Assembly: GCA_001829185.1 (NCBI GenBank)
Contig: MIAR01000032.1
Coordinates: 1 to 64,000 of the forward strand
Direction: 5' to 3'
DNA: 64,000 nucleotides
Origin: Spirochaetes bacterium GWB1_60_80
Lineage (GTDB): Bacteria > Spirochaetota > Spirochaetia > Treponematales > UBA12059
Below, in pieces: positions 18,900-27,735 of the stretch. How positions within the stretch are numbered: position 1 is the stretch's first letter; the number at the start of each line of letters is the position of its first letter. The notes beneath the pieces are model-generated. The model ran no database searches. It saw nothing but the letters and a program-made list of their open reading frames with translations, and was not told the DNA's origin. The translations under genes and the position numbers were made by a program.

Positions 18900-19477
18900 A
18901 CCTCTTTTCCATCTTTCTGAGCGCCGCGCTAATCGACAATATCGTCCTGATGCAATTCCTAGCGCTTTGCCCCTTCATCGGCATGTCCAGCGATGCCGGC
19001 AAAAGCATCGGCATGGGCATGGCTGTCATGTTCGTCACGGTAATGGCCACCATCGTCACCTACCCGATCTTTCACTTCATCCTGGTACCGATGGAGCTCG
19101 AGTTCCTGCAGATCCTGGTTTTCATCCTGGTCATCGCCGCCTTAGTGCAGCTGGTCGAATTTTTTCTCAAAAAGAACGTTCCCGGCCTGTATGCTTCGAT
19201 GGGTATCTTCCTGCCCCTGATCACCACCAACTGCGCCATCCTAGCGGTTACCTTCAACAATATCTCCAAGGGATTCAACCTGATCGAGTCGGTGGTCTAT
19301 GCCGTCGGCGTGGCCTCGGGCTTCCTATTGGCGCTGCTGTTGCTGGCCGGACTGCGCAGCCGGATGAAAGCGGCACCCATCCCGGCCTTCCTGAAGGGCA
19401 CGCCAGCCTTGTTCGTCACCACCAGCTTGCTGGCCGTAGCCTTCATGGGCTTTTCCGGCCTGAGCTTCATCAAGTAA
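18896..19477 (+). CDS. rnfA: Rnf complex subunit A
   Basis: A 193-residue, six-helix subunit of the NqrE/RnfA family, topologically inverted relative to RnfE. It contains FLALCPFIG and LITTNCAIL, the two Cys segments that ligate the intramembrane Fe-S cluster. ATGA overlap with rnfE. Length is exactly that of the family. Confidence 0.95.
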   Translation: MNLFSIFLSAALIDNIVLMQFLALCPFIGMSSDAGKSIGMGMAVMFVTVMATIVTYPIFHFILVPMELEFLQILVFILVIAALVQLVEFFLKKNVPGLYASMGIFLPLITTNCAILAVTFNNISKGFNLIESVVYAVGVASGFLLALLLLAGLRSRMKAAPIPAFLKGTPALFVTTSLLAVAFMGFSGLSFIK

Positions 19478-19486
19478 GGAGCCTCT

Positions 19487-20362
19487 ATGATAATCCTGAT
19501 TACCTTTGGTTTCTCGGCGCTCCTAGCTTTGCTGCTTGGATTGGCGCTGGGATTCTTCAAGGAAAAGTTTAACGTTGAAAAGGACCCGCTAATGGCGGCC
19601 TGCGAGACAACCTTGCCCGGCATCAACTGCGGGGCCTGCGGTTATCCCGGCTGCGGCGGTTACGCCACCGCTCTTGCTTCCGGCGAAGCGCCAGTAACCA
19701 AATGTGCTCCCGGCGGCAAGGCAACGGCTGAGGCTCTCGCCAATCTGCTGGGTGTTTCGGCCAGCGCGGTCGATATAGTCGCCGTCTTGGCATGCCAGGG
19801 TCACAAGGACGCTGCCCAAGTAAAAGGCGACTATGTGGGCGTCAAGACCTGTCGCGCCGCCAAGCTCTCTGCCGGCGGTACAAAATTGTGCGCCTGGGGT
19901 TGCATGGGCTATGGCGATTGTGTAGCCGTGTGCCAGTTCGATGCCATAAAAATACAGGCCGACGGCCTGCCGCACGTTGATTATGCTAAATGCACGGGCT
20001 GCCGCTTCTGTATTCTGGAATGCCCCAGTCAGCTACTGCAGGCCATCCCGCGCGACCAGGTCGGCTCGATGGTCATTTGCAGCAACCGCTCGGTAGTCAA
20101 AGCCAATGTCATGAAACAGTGTAAGGTCGGCTGCATCAAATGCGGCATCTGCGTCAAATCCTGCCCGGAAGAATGCATTACCATGGTCAATGGTATCCCG
20201 GTTACCGATTTCGAAAAATGCACTTCCTGCGGCATTTGCGTGGAAAAGTGTCCGACCAAATGTTACAAACTGCTCCAAGGCATCACTGGCGCAACCGGAG
20301 AGTTAAGTCCTCGGCCACTGCTTAAGGAAGAGCCGGCCATCAAGATAGGCTGTTGCAATTAA
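19487..20362 (+). CDS. rnfB: Rnf complex subunit B (ferredoxin-binding polyferredoxin)
   Basis: The 291-residue electron-entry subunit. One N-terminal helix (about residues 1-24) is followed by the RnfB-specific cluster domain (CGACGYPGCGGYA...CAPGG) and then a Cys-rich polyferredoxin part with motifs CMGYGDC...C, CTGCRFCILEC, CIKCGICVKSC and CTSCGICVEKC. That is enough Cys for several [4Fe-4S] clusters, more than the minimal proteobacterial RnfB. AAGGAG stands upstream. It closes the operon, followed by a strong terminator. Confidence 0.95.
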   Translation: MIILITFGFSALLALLLGLALGFFKEKFNVEKDPLMAACETTLPGINCGACGYPGCGGYATALASGEAPVTKCAPGGKATAEALANLLGVSASAVDIVAVLACQGHKDAAQVKGDYVGVKTCRAAKLSAGGTKLCAWGCMGYGDCVAVCQFDAIKIQADGLPHVDYAKCTGCRFCILECPSQLLQAIPRDQVGSMVICSNRSVVKANVMKQCKVGCIKCGICVKSCPEECITMVNGIPVTDFEKCTSCGICVEKCPTKCYKLLQGITGATGELSPRPLLKEEPAIKIGCCN

Positions 20363-20363
20363 T

Positions 20364-20393
20364 AAAAAACGGGGCGTAACGCCCCGTTTTTTA
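20364..20393. terminator. Bidirectional intrinsic terminator between rnfB and the sigma factor gene
   Basis: Perfect stem cggggcg-taa-cgccccg (20370-20386) flanked by six A's on the left and six T's on the right, so it can end transcription from rnfB (+) and from the convergent sigma gene (-). Confidence 0.92.
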
Positions 20394-20437
20394 TTGTTCA
20401 TTCCAGGTGTGACCTTCATCCAGTAACCAACTTGGTT

Positions 20438-21310
20438 TCAGGCTACATAGGTCTCCAGTATCTGGGCCCGGCCGGGAACTGACAGGCGTTTGAGCGCATT
20501 CTTCTCTATTTGCCGGATGCGTTCCTTAGTTAGCTTGAACCGATCGCCAATTTCCTTGAGGCTCATGGCACGGCGGCCGTTCAACCCAAAGCGATACTGC
20601 ACAACCTCACGTTCCTTCTCGGTCAAGGTGAGCAAGATGGTGTTGATGTCATCCTTGAGGCTTTGCTCGATCACGTAGTCATCCGGTGTCTTGTATTTAT
20701 CGTTTTCGATAAAGTCACCCAAAACGCTCGAGTCGCGCTCGTTGAAAACCGGAGTTTCTAACGAAACCAGATCACGCGATATGTTGACCAGGTCAGCGAC
20801 GTGGGCGCTGTCCATATCCAGCATCCGGGCAATCTCGCGAATCTCGTTTTCCTCGTTGCTGCCGTTATTGACGATTTTACGAGCCTTCTCAATCTGGACC
20901 AATTCATTGGCGCGGTTCAAGGGCAAGCGGATCATACGACTTTTTTCGCAAATAGCCTTCAGAATAGCCTGCCGGATCCACCACACAGCGTAACTGATAA
21001 AATGATAGCCTTTATCCACATCATAGCGGTCGATAGCGTTGATTAAGCCAATATTGCCCTCACTGATCAAGTCAGCCAGAGGCAAGCCCTGATTCTGATA
21101 GCGCTTGGCAACATTGACCACAAACCGCAGATTGCTTTTGACGAGCATATCCTTGGCAATCTGCTCGCCGGTGGCTGCCTGGCGAGCCCAGCGATCTTCC
21201 TGCTCTCGGGTAAGTAAAGGGATGCGGTTTATTTCCTTGAGATATATCGAGAGGACATTAGAGTCGCCGGAGTAATTAACCTTGGTCTTAAGCGTTTGAT
21301 TAGATTTCAT
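20438..21310 (-). CDS. Primary-type RNA polymerase sigma factor (short, no region 1.1)
   Basis: A 290-residue sigma-70 family protein. Region 1.2 is SNVLSIYLKEINRIPLL, region 2 contains LRFVVNVAKRYQNQGL and YHFISYAVWWIRQAI (2.3-2.4), region 3 follows, and region 4 ends with MSLKEIGDRFKLTKERIRQIE. Region 1.1 and the non-conserved insert are absent. I start at the ATG at 21310 (MKSNQ), six bases after AGGAGG; the frame is open 20 codons more. The protein closely resembles the SigA-type factors of Treponema and Spirochaeta from memory, and could be the housekeeping sigma or a group 2 factor. Confidence 0.9.
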   Translation of the reverse strand: MKSNQTLKTKVNYSGDSNVLSIYLKEINRIPLLTREQEDRWARQAATGEQIAKDMLVKSNLRFVVNVAKRYQNQGLPLADLISEGNIGLINAIDRYDVDKGYHFISYAVWWIRQAILKAICEKSRMIRLPLNRANELVQIEKARKIVNNGSNEENEIREIARMLDMDSAHVADLVNISRDLVSLETPVFNERDSSVLGDFIENDKYKTPDDYVIEQSLKDDINTILLTLTEKEREVVQYRFGLNGRRAMSLKEIGDRFKLTKERIRQIEKNALKRLSVPGRAQILETYVA

Positions 21311-21330
21311 CAATGCCTCCTGCCCTTTAT

Positions 21331-21349
21331 AAAGCAACAAGCATGCCAA
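21331..21349 (-). promoter_or_regulatory. Sigma-54-like promoter before the sigma factor gene
   Basis: On the minus strand the stretch reads TTGGCATGcttgTTGCT. The GG and GC dinucleotides have the required 10-bp spacing, with one mismatch in the -24 box. It would give a leader of only about 12 nt. The rest of 21371-21596 is A/T-rich with no gene. Confidence 0.35.
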
Positions 21350-21596
21350 AATCATGGCAAGAGAAGACAATTGTCAGAAAATTTACTAATTAGTTGTATA
21401 ACAAGAAAATAAAAGCAAGAATAGAGATATCAGATTATTTTTTTGCGTAGGATTAAGCGCGAATACAGCAATTACCACTGGCGTTGTATAAAAATGAAAC
21501 AATTGGTTGCCGGCCAGTGATTTTTCGTTTCGTTTTTACCCAACCTGTCCCGGCATCCGGCCAATTGGGAAAACTGGCAGCATTCAAGAATCATTA

Positions 21597-22235
21597 TCAA
21601 ATACGATCTTCCCAGGGCATCGGCAGTCGCCTGATTTTTACGGAACCTAATTTCGGTAAGCCATTAATAAATGAAATGACCTGTTGTCCAGAACCCGAAA
21701 CCCGGTTACGAAGAACGGGAAACACCACCCTTATATTCTTAAAAAACTCCAGTTTCTGGCCACAGCTCCAACCCGCAGCGTCGGGTTGGCGTTGTAAGCC
21801 CAACCAAGCTTTGGCGATGATACCCAACACTGCTTCCATCTCCGTAGCGTCAAAAAATTTCTGCCCTGGCACGGTAGCCAAGTACCGTCGCACTTGAATG
21901 GTGAAAAACGCCCGGTAATCATCATGCTCTTCGCACAGACATTTTGGCTGCCCATAGCCATTGGTAATAGCCAGAAAGGATCGACGGATGTAGCCTCGCG
22001 GTGTCAGCTGACTGGCGCTATCCAAAGCTTTCACCGCTAAGGGTTGTCTGGCCAGCCGTCTCAAGGCTATCGCCAGCCAATACAAGTATGCGCCTAACTT
22101 AGCCCGCTGCGCAGCGCTGCAACCGGCCACTGCGGCTCGGAAATGGGGCAAGGCACTTACCGGATCATGACCAGCTAGCAAGCGTCGCGCCCGGCGAAAG
22201 GCGATGACCTCAACAGGCGTTTTATTTCGAACCAT
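21597..22235 (-). CDS. Conserved-looking hypothetical protein (TPR-like N-terminus)
   Basis: A 212-residue soluble protein. The first ~95 residues look helical and repeat-like (RRARRLLAGHDPVSALPHFRAA...AYLYWLAIALRRLA), similar in feel to tetratricopeptide repeats. The second half holds CLCEEHDDYRAFF and a basic C-terminus. No catalytic motif is evident and I assign no function. The upstream ribosome site is weak. It is divergent from the GNAT gene, 160 bp away. Confidence 0.6.
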   Translation of the reverse strand: MVRNKTPVEVIAFRRARRLLAGHDPVSALPHFRAAVAGCSAAQRAKLGAYLYWLAIALRRLARQPLAVKALDSASQLTPRGYIRRSFLAITNGYGQPKCLCEEHDDYRAFFTIQVRRYLATVPGQKFFDATEMEAVLGIIAKAWLGLQRQPDAAGWSCGQKLEFFKNIRVVFPVLRNRVSGSGQQVISFINGLPKLGSVKIRRLPMPWEDRI

Positions 22236-22394
22236 AGACGTAAAATACCCAATTTCAGCCTAACAAGCAAACCCATTGCGGCTGGCCGCCAAGGTCAGGC
22301 TATGCTATACTCGATAGTGCCTTGCCTGGACATTGTATACTAGAAAGTAGTGGTAATAAACCGCAACCAACACGCCTTGCCTCCGGAGGAAGCC

Positions 22395-23330
22395 TTGATT
22401 AACCAATACGAATTCCGGCCAATCACCACCGCCGACAAACCGCGTATCCTTGAAATCTGCGCCAAAATTTGGGATGGCGGCGATTATCTGCCGGCGGCTT
22501 TTGACGCCTGGGTGGCTGACAAGAATGGCCAGTTCACAGCCTGCCTTCATGACGGTCAACTGATCGGTTGCGGAAAATTGGGTTTCGTCTCCCCAGGTCA
22601 TGCTTGGCTGGAAGGCTTGCGCAAGGACATCGACCTGCCGCTAAAAGGGGTCGGACGAGCCCTCTGCCTGTATAACTTGCGCCGATTGCAGACTCAGGCC
22701 GGGATAAAATCAATCCGCTTTGCAACATATATTATGGATCACGAGTCTATCAACCTGAACGAAAAAATCGGCTTCTGCCGGATAGCTAGCGCTACCGTCC
22801 GCAGCAAGATCGTGGACGCCATGCATCGTGACTATAATGCCACTTCGGCCTCGCCGTTGACGCCTGCCGAAACCGGAGGCTATATCACCCGACCGACAGC
22901 CGACTTGACTGAGCTTGCGAAAAACTTGCGGGCTGCTGGGTGGCTGCAGCAGTTTCTTTACGCATCATGGAAAGCTTATCCAGCCGAAGAGCCGGGCTTA
23001 CTGGATAAGTTCGCCACCGCTGGGGCTTGTTACGATTGCCTCGACAAACAAGGCCATAACGCCGGCGGGATTATATTCTGGATTGACCATACTAAGCGGC
23101 TGCTGACCATTATCGGCTTGGCAGCCCGCGACAGCCAAGCCGCGGCCACCTTGCTACTGCGGGCGGAGAAGGCCTGCCGGCAAGCCGGCTACGCTGAAAT
23201 CGAAGCCATGCTGCCGGCCAATCCTGCAGTTTTCCGCCAATTTGCCGATTGCCATTACCAAGGCTGGGAGCAGGACGACGATTTTCTGCTTTACGAATTC
23301 CCGCTTGATCGGCTGACCAATCTGGCCTGA
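22395..23330 (+). CDS. GNAT-family N-acetyltransferase (two-domain)
   Basis: A 311-residue protein. The N-terminal GNAT fold starts with YEFRPITTADKPRIL; LKGVGRALCLYNLRRLQ fits the acetyl-CoA pyrophosphate loop, followed by ESINLNEKIGF, the usual strand/helix 5 segment. The C-terminal ~130 residues look like a second, less conserved GNAT-like half (AATLLLRAEKACRQAGYAEIE). I choose TTG at 22395 because GGAGGA lies four bases upstream and homology begins at once; a GTG at 22350 has no such site. The acceptor substrate is unknown. Confidence 0.8.
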   Translation: MINQYEFRPITTADKPRILEICAKIWDGGDYLPAAFDAWVADKNGQFTACLHDGQLIGCGKLGFVSPGHAWLEGLRKDIDLPLKGVGRALCLYNLRRLQTQAGIKSIRFATYIMDHESINLNEKIGFCRIASATVRSKIVDAMHRDYNATSASPLTPAETGGYITRPTADLTELAKNLRAAGWLQQFLYASWKAYPAEEPGLLDKFATAGACYDCLDKQGHNAGGIIFWIDHTKRLLTIIGLAARDSQAAATLLLRAEKACRQAGYAEIEAMLPANPAVFRQFADCHYQGWEQDDDFLLYEFPLDRLTNLA

Positions 23331-23345
23331 CCACTCGCGCGCCCG

Positions 23346-23882
23346 TCAGCCGCTGGGTAGACGCGCTCGATAGTCGCCTAGTCTTCTGCGGCGGCCCCAC
23401 CAGGGGATGGTGCCAGAATAAATGCCAACACACCGTTTGGCCGTGATCAGTTCGTCGACATCGACCCCAAAAGGCAAGACTTGCCAAGGTGTCAAAATCC
23501 CTGCACTCAGCCCGGCGCAGAAAGCGACGTACAGCGGCAAGACAAATATCTGCCCAATCAACAGGCTGCTCAGGCTGATTGTATCGAAACCGCTGCCGCG
23601 AGCGGTGGCCTTCGGGTTGAACGGCAACTTCCAAGTACCCAGAAACACCGGCAGCCAGAGCATGGCGATGGTCAACGCCGCGGGAATCATACCGACAAGG
23701 AAAAAGCCAGGCCGGCAACCGTAGCGGCTGTGGACCTGGTCGGTAATAAAACCCATCAACGGGTCGGACTCCGAGTCCCACACCTTACCCAAGCCGGGTA
23801 TCAGAACAGCCAAGATCGGTGACAGGTCAACCGCCGCCGTATGAATCGCCAACGCCATAAGCCAAGACCGCTTTCTGCCCAA
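23346..23882 (-). pseudogene. Remnant of a GPH/MFS_2-type sugar:cation symporter
   Basis: About 178 residues survive of a family that is normally 450-500 long. Recognisable pieces are VWDSESDPLMGFITD with a following SRYGCRPGFFLVG (family: SRWGRRRPFFLIG), MIPAALTIAMLWLPV, and near the end DVDELITAKRCVGIYSG (family: DYDELKTGKRREGIYSG). The N-terminal helices, the middle part and the C-terminal half are missing, and the conserved Arg cluster is eroded. It lies just downstream of the cyclase gene on the same strand. Confidence 0.75.
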
Positions 23883-23899
23883 GCAGAGTCCACGGCCTG

Positions 23900-25345
23900 C
23901 TACTTGCTAGCTGGCCTGGTCGCTTGTTCGGAATATCCAGCACTCCAGCTTTTTACAGCATAATAAGTTATCGGCTCACTTTTCCCTTTAATAACCTGGT
24001 TCTCAATGGCCTTGGCCACCACCTTAGCCTGTACCTCAGCATAGAAACTGGCCGAAATCAGGATGGCGTTAGGCGGGGCCAGGCCACACAAGCGGCTGGC
24101 CAGATTGACCGTATCGCCGATAACGGCGTATTCTTGGCGGTTCTGGCTGCCGATGTTGCCGGCTACCACTTCGCCATAGTTGATGCCAATGCCGATGGCC
24201 ATCGGGTAATCCCAATTGCGACTCAACCGGTGAGTCTGGCGGACCATGTCGAAGGCGGCCTGCAGTGCCGACTCCGGTTCCTGGAACAAGGCCATAACGG
24301 CATCACCCATGAACTTGTCGATATCGCCATGATGTTGCTCGACAATACGCGCCTGGACATCAAGCACTTGGTTGAGCCGTTCAATGACCAGGCTGGCGTC
24401 TGCCTGGTCAGCGAAACGGGTAAAGCCGCGCACATCCGAAAACAGGACCGCCAGCCGGTTCTTCTGCCCGGCCTGACCGGTAGTCTGTTGCCGGATCATG
24501 GCATCGGTAGACCGCGATACATACTTGCTAAGCTGCAGCCGTTCCTGCACGCTGGTAAACATTTCGTTAATGCGGTTACCCAGCATCCCCAGCTCATCCT
24601 TGCTCCCGATCTGTACCTTGGCATCCAGCTGACCGGCGCCAAAATTGCTAACCATCCGGCCGATGTACAGCAATGGATTGAGTACCAAACGACGGATGGT
24701 CCAAATCAAGGCCAATGAGAACAAGACGACTGCAGCCGTCAGAAACGAAACCAACAACACGCTGGCCTTAGCGATCTGACGATAAATGCCGGCGATGGAT
24801 ACCTTGAAGTGGGCGATGCCGCGGATCGGGCCGGAAACCGCGACCGGACCATGGCAAAACTGGCAACTCTGTTCATTGCGGAGGGGAAAGAAATATTCCA
24901 TCTCCCGTTGCTCCGTCAACTCGCGGATAACGGGTCGGCCGGTGACGATGACCGACTGAAAGGCCGGATTATCCTGCATGCCCACGTCAACCCGCGGCGT
25001 CTGTTCGAAAATGACCCGCTCCTGGAAACTGTTCACGAATTCCAAGGTACGATAATCCTGGAAAGCACGACTGCTATCCGCGCGGTATAAATTGATTGCC
25101 TTGAACTCGCCGATCTGTTGCAGGCTTTGCATGGTGCCAACCGCCAACGGCGCCTCACCGCCCAACATCAAGTTCTTGATGACCATGTTGAGGATGTCGG
25201 TATTAACGCTTAGCGTACTCTTGGCCGCCTCCAGCAAGTCATTCTTCTGGCGCAACACCGTCAGGGGTATGACGGTTCCCATGACCACCAACATCAGCAG
25301 CACTATTACGACTATCACCTTAAATTGGAGGGAAAGGCCTTTCAT
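23900..25345 (-). CDS. Adenylate cyclase with an extracytoplasmic haem-c sensor domain
   Basis: A 481-residue membrane receptor cyclase. A helix at residues 8-28 is followed by an extracytoplasmic sensor of about 160 residues carrying CQFCH (Cys161, Cys164, His165), a c-type haem attachment motif, within a domain similar to Tll0287-like/haem-PAS sensors of Geobacter chemoreceptors. A second helix (about 195-217) and a HAMP domain lead to a class III catalytic domain: FSDVRGFT, DKFMGDAV and IGDTVNLASRL supply both metal Asps, the adenine-selecting Lys, and the catalytic Asn and Arg. It should make cAMP under control of a haem ligand or redox state. Its ATG overlaps the stop of the P460-like gene. 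Confidence 0.9.
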   Translation of the reverse strand: MKGLSLQFKVIVVIVLLMLVVMGTVIPLTVLRQKNDLLEAAKSTLSVNTDILNMVIKNLMLGGEAPLAVGTMQSLQQIGEFKAINLYRADSSRAFQDYRTLEFVNSFQERVIFEQTPRVDVGMQDNPAFQSVIVTGRPVIRELTEQREMEYFFPLRNEQSCQFCHGPVAVSGPIRGIAHFKVSIAGIYRQIAKASVLLVSFLTAAVVLFSLALIWTIRRLVLNPLLYIGRMVSNFGAGQLDAKVQIGSKDELGMLGNRINEMFTSVQERLQLSKYVSRSTDAMIRQQTTGQAGQKNRLAVLFSDVRGFTRFADQADASLVIERLNQVLDVQARIVEQHHGDIDKFMGDAVMALFQEPESALQAAFDMVRQTHRLSRNWDYPMAIGIGINYGEVVAGNIGSQNRQEYAVIGDTVNLASRLCGLAPPNAILISASFYAEVQAKVVAKAIENQVIKGKSEPITYYAVKSWSAGYSEQATRPASK

Positions 25346-25908
25346 TGATCGGCTCCTGCGGCGTCAAGCCTTTGTAAAAGCACAAAATCGGAGGCCGAAG
25401 AGCTATGGCACCTAATGCACATGGCTGGCCGACCTTCCATCTTGACTCCACCTTGATTGTCGTACGCTGCCCAAAACCAGTCACCGGCATCAGGGTTGTA
25501 TCCAGGCACTTTAGCCATCACCGTGTACCCAGAAACAACGCGGTCCGGGTCGTAGTTTTCCTTAATAATGATCGAGCCAGCCGGTGCGATATTGGCGCTA
25601 ATAGGCAGGGCATCGGCCAGTATAGGATTGATATAGATGCGGTGAAAACGACCATGAGGCGATTGCCCCGGCTGAATGCCCTTATAATCCGGCCAGGACG
25701 GGTAGGCCTTAAAATCTTCTTCTACGGTGATGCGCTGCCAAAGGCTAGCCCCGCTGATCTGGTCGCCCGTCAAGCCTGGCAAGGCCGCCACTGCCCTCGG
25801 GGTGCAGCTGACGATACTGCACAGACCGCATAAAACGACTCCCCAAAACCGATTGGCCAGTTTCAGTCTGCGACGTACAATAGCTTTCATGGCTTCACTA
25901 TGAACCAT
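25342..25908 (-). CDS. Cytochrome P460-like haem lipoprotein/secreted protein
   Basis: A 188-residue exported protein. The hydrophobic N-terminus ends in IVSC, a plausible lipobox. The mature part has the cytochrome P460 layout: WPDYKGIQPGQSPHGRFHRIYIN, then IIIKENYD, VMAKVPGYNP, DWFWAAYD, and a C-terminal CIRCH (Cys164, Cys167, His168). P460 proteins oxidise hydroxylamine or bind NO; many relatives of unknown role exist. ATG at 25908 follows GGGGGT; a second ATG at 25890 is possible. Four-base overlap with the cyclase suggests that it presents a ligand, haem or electrons to that sensor. Confidence 0.82.
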   Translation of the reverse strand: MVHSEAMKAIVRRRLKLANRFWGVVLCGLCSIVSCTPRAVAALPGLTGDQISGASLWQRITVEEDFKAYPSWPDYKGIQPGQSPHGRFHRIYINPILADALPISANIAPAGSIIIKENYDPDRVVSGYTVMAKVPGYNPDAGDWFWAAYDNQGGVKMEGRPAMCIRCHSSSASDFVLLQRLDAAGADQ

Positions 25909-25995
25909 GTCGACCCCCTTGTCAAACTTTTCCAGCAAGAAGAAATAATAGCGACGCAACTGGACAAGGACAAGGACCAGCATTATGATGCCGCC

Positions 25996-27237
25996 ATGAT
26001 TCAGTCCATCCTTATCTTCGCCCTCACCTATGTGCTCATTTCAGGCCGCCGGCTCAACCTCATCAAGATCGGCCGGCCGGCCGGCGTCATGCTGGGTGCG
26101 GTATTGATGGTGCTAGCCGGAGTGGTGCGGCCGGAACAGACGTACCGCCTGGTCAACTGGGACACCATCGTACTGTTATTAGGCATGATGATCATTACCG
26201 AACACCTGGCTGAGTCCGGCTTCTTCGATAAGACCGCCCAATGGCTGAACCGCCGTAACCACGCACCCAAGGCGCTGCTAGCCATCTTGGTGTTTGGCGC
26301 CGGCATTCTGTCGGCCTTCCTGGTCAACGATATCGTCTGCATCTTTTTTACGCCCTTGCTGGTGATCCTGCTGCGCGCCCGCAAACTGCCGGCCCTACCC
26401 TTCCTGCTGGCCCTGGCCTCGGCAGCCAACATCGGCGGCGTTATGACCCTGACCGGCAATCCGCAAAACATGATCATCGGCAACCTATCCGGCTTGTCGT
26501 ACCGTGAGTACTTTTTGTTGATGCTGCCGGTAGCGCTACTTTGCCTGGCCGTGAACTATCTACTGCTGCTGCTCATCTACCGGCGCGAGCTGTCGACGGC
26601 TGCCGCGCTACCAGCGCCTCCACCACCAGTCGTCACCCTGGAGCGCCAACCGCGGCTGCGCCGTTCCCTCCTGGTCACCGGCCTAGTCATTGTCGGCTTC
26701 TTCGCCTTCCATAACCTGCCCTGGACGGCCTTCGCCGGCGCGGCACTGCTCATGGTAATGTGCAACCGTGATGAGGCCAATCTTCTGCGGCGGATCGACT
26801 GGAACCTGCTGCTGTTTTTCGCTTGCCTGTTCGTGGTGACTGGCGCGTTGCGGGTATCCGGCGCCACGGCCTTGATTACCGACCACGCCGGCCGTTTCCT
26901 TGGCAACAGCCCGGCAGCACTCTGGCTGTTCGGCCTGGTCAACCTGGTTGCCTCCAACATCTTCGGCAACGTACCCTACGTCTTGATCATAGCCGAGTCC
27001 ATCCAGAAAATGGCCAATCCAAAACTGATGTGGTATTGCCTGGCCTTTTCCAGCACCGTGGCCGGCAACCTGACCTTGCTGGGCTCGGTGGCCAACGTCA
27101 TCGTCGCCGAAAAGGCGCGCGACGTCCATGAAATGGGCTTTTTCGATTTCCTGAAATTCGGCTTGCCGACCACTTTAGTGACCACGGCTATCGGCCTGGG
27201 CATCCTGAGCCTTTACCAAACGATCGGCTGGCTGTAA
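25996..27237 (+). CDS. ArsB/CitM-superfamily anion permease
   Basis: A 413-residue membrane protein with about 11-12 helices. The family hairpin motif is seen in ASAANIGGVMTLTGNPQNMIIG and again near the C-terminus (LLGSVANVIVAEKA), as in ArsB/NhaD/CitMHS (SLC13-like, Ion Transporter superfamily). It is a likely sodium- or proton-coupled anion or dicarboxylate carrier; the substrate cannot be told. Homology starts at MIQSILIF (ATG 25996); the frame is open upstream to 25900 but those residues are polar and overlap the divergent P460 promoter region. Confidence 0.85.
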   Translation: MIQSILIFALTYVLISGRRLNLIKIGRPAGVMLGAVLMVLAGVVRPEQTYRLVNWDTIVLLLGMMIITEHLAESGFFDKTAQWLNRRNHAPKALLAILVFGAGILSAFLVNDIVCIFFTPLLVILLRARKLPALPFLLALASAANIGGVMTLTGNPQNMIIGNLSGLSYREYFLLMLPVALLCLAVNYLLLLLIYRRELSTAAALPAPPPPVVTLERQPRLRRSLLVTGLVIVGFFAFHNLPWTAFAGAALLMVMCNRDEANLLRRIDWNLLLFFACLFVVTGALRVSGATALITDHAGRFLGNSPAALWLFGLVNLVASNIFGNVPYVLIIAESIQKMANPKLMWYCLAFSSTVAGNLTLLGSVANVIVAEKARDVHEMGFFDFLKFGLPTTLVTTAIGLGILSLYQTIGWL

Positions 27238-27735
27238 AAACGCCTAGAAGCGCCACCCCAACTGACCCACACTATGACCGGCCGCACCTGGCGCTTCCGC
27301 ATCGAGGCCGTCTCCCCCAACACCCGGTGGGACGACACCGCCATCCGCCATGACCGGCACAGCGCCCGCCAGTGTCCGGCAAACCCGCAAGACCGCCATC
27401 CCGGCTAACCACCCGCATCCCCATCCCCCCGCCACCACAACCCACCCCTCTCTACGAACCACGGCGCAAAACCGTCAAACCCCGCAACTGGCTTAACCAC
27501 GGAGACCGCACCCGCGCGGGTGGCACGACCAAACATGGCCAAGCGATAAGCTGGCCATGTTTGATAGTGCCAGGCCCCGCGTCTATAATCTCCATGATCA
27601 AGCCCGCGCCGTTGTCAAAGTTTTACCCCGCTTTTCGCACCACCCTTGCCCTTTTCCCGTTTCGACGCAATAATGGCCCCACCGAATGCCAATTCCCGGA
27701 GACACTGCCCGTCTTCCATAAGTAAGGATACCATC
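27238..27735. other. 498-bp non-coding gap rich in inverted repeats
   Basis: No supported gene. Inverted arms gaagcgcca (27247-27255) and tggcgcttc (27289-27297) and a perfect 11-bp hairpin at 27531-27562 (aaacatggcca/tggccatgttt, 10-nt loop) are present; neither is followed by a T-tract. The middle is C-rich. It probably carries the promoter and leader of the DUF4956 operon. Confidence 0.5.

Noticed and set aside
23110-23781. Long minus-strand ORF overlapping the GNAT gene and the symporter remnant
   Set aside because: Its product is Arg/Pro-rich without any domain, while two other frames here show real homology.
27531-27562. Hairpin as an intrinsic terminator of the anion permease gene
   Set aside because: No T-tract on either side and nearly 300 bp from the stop codon.
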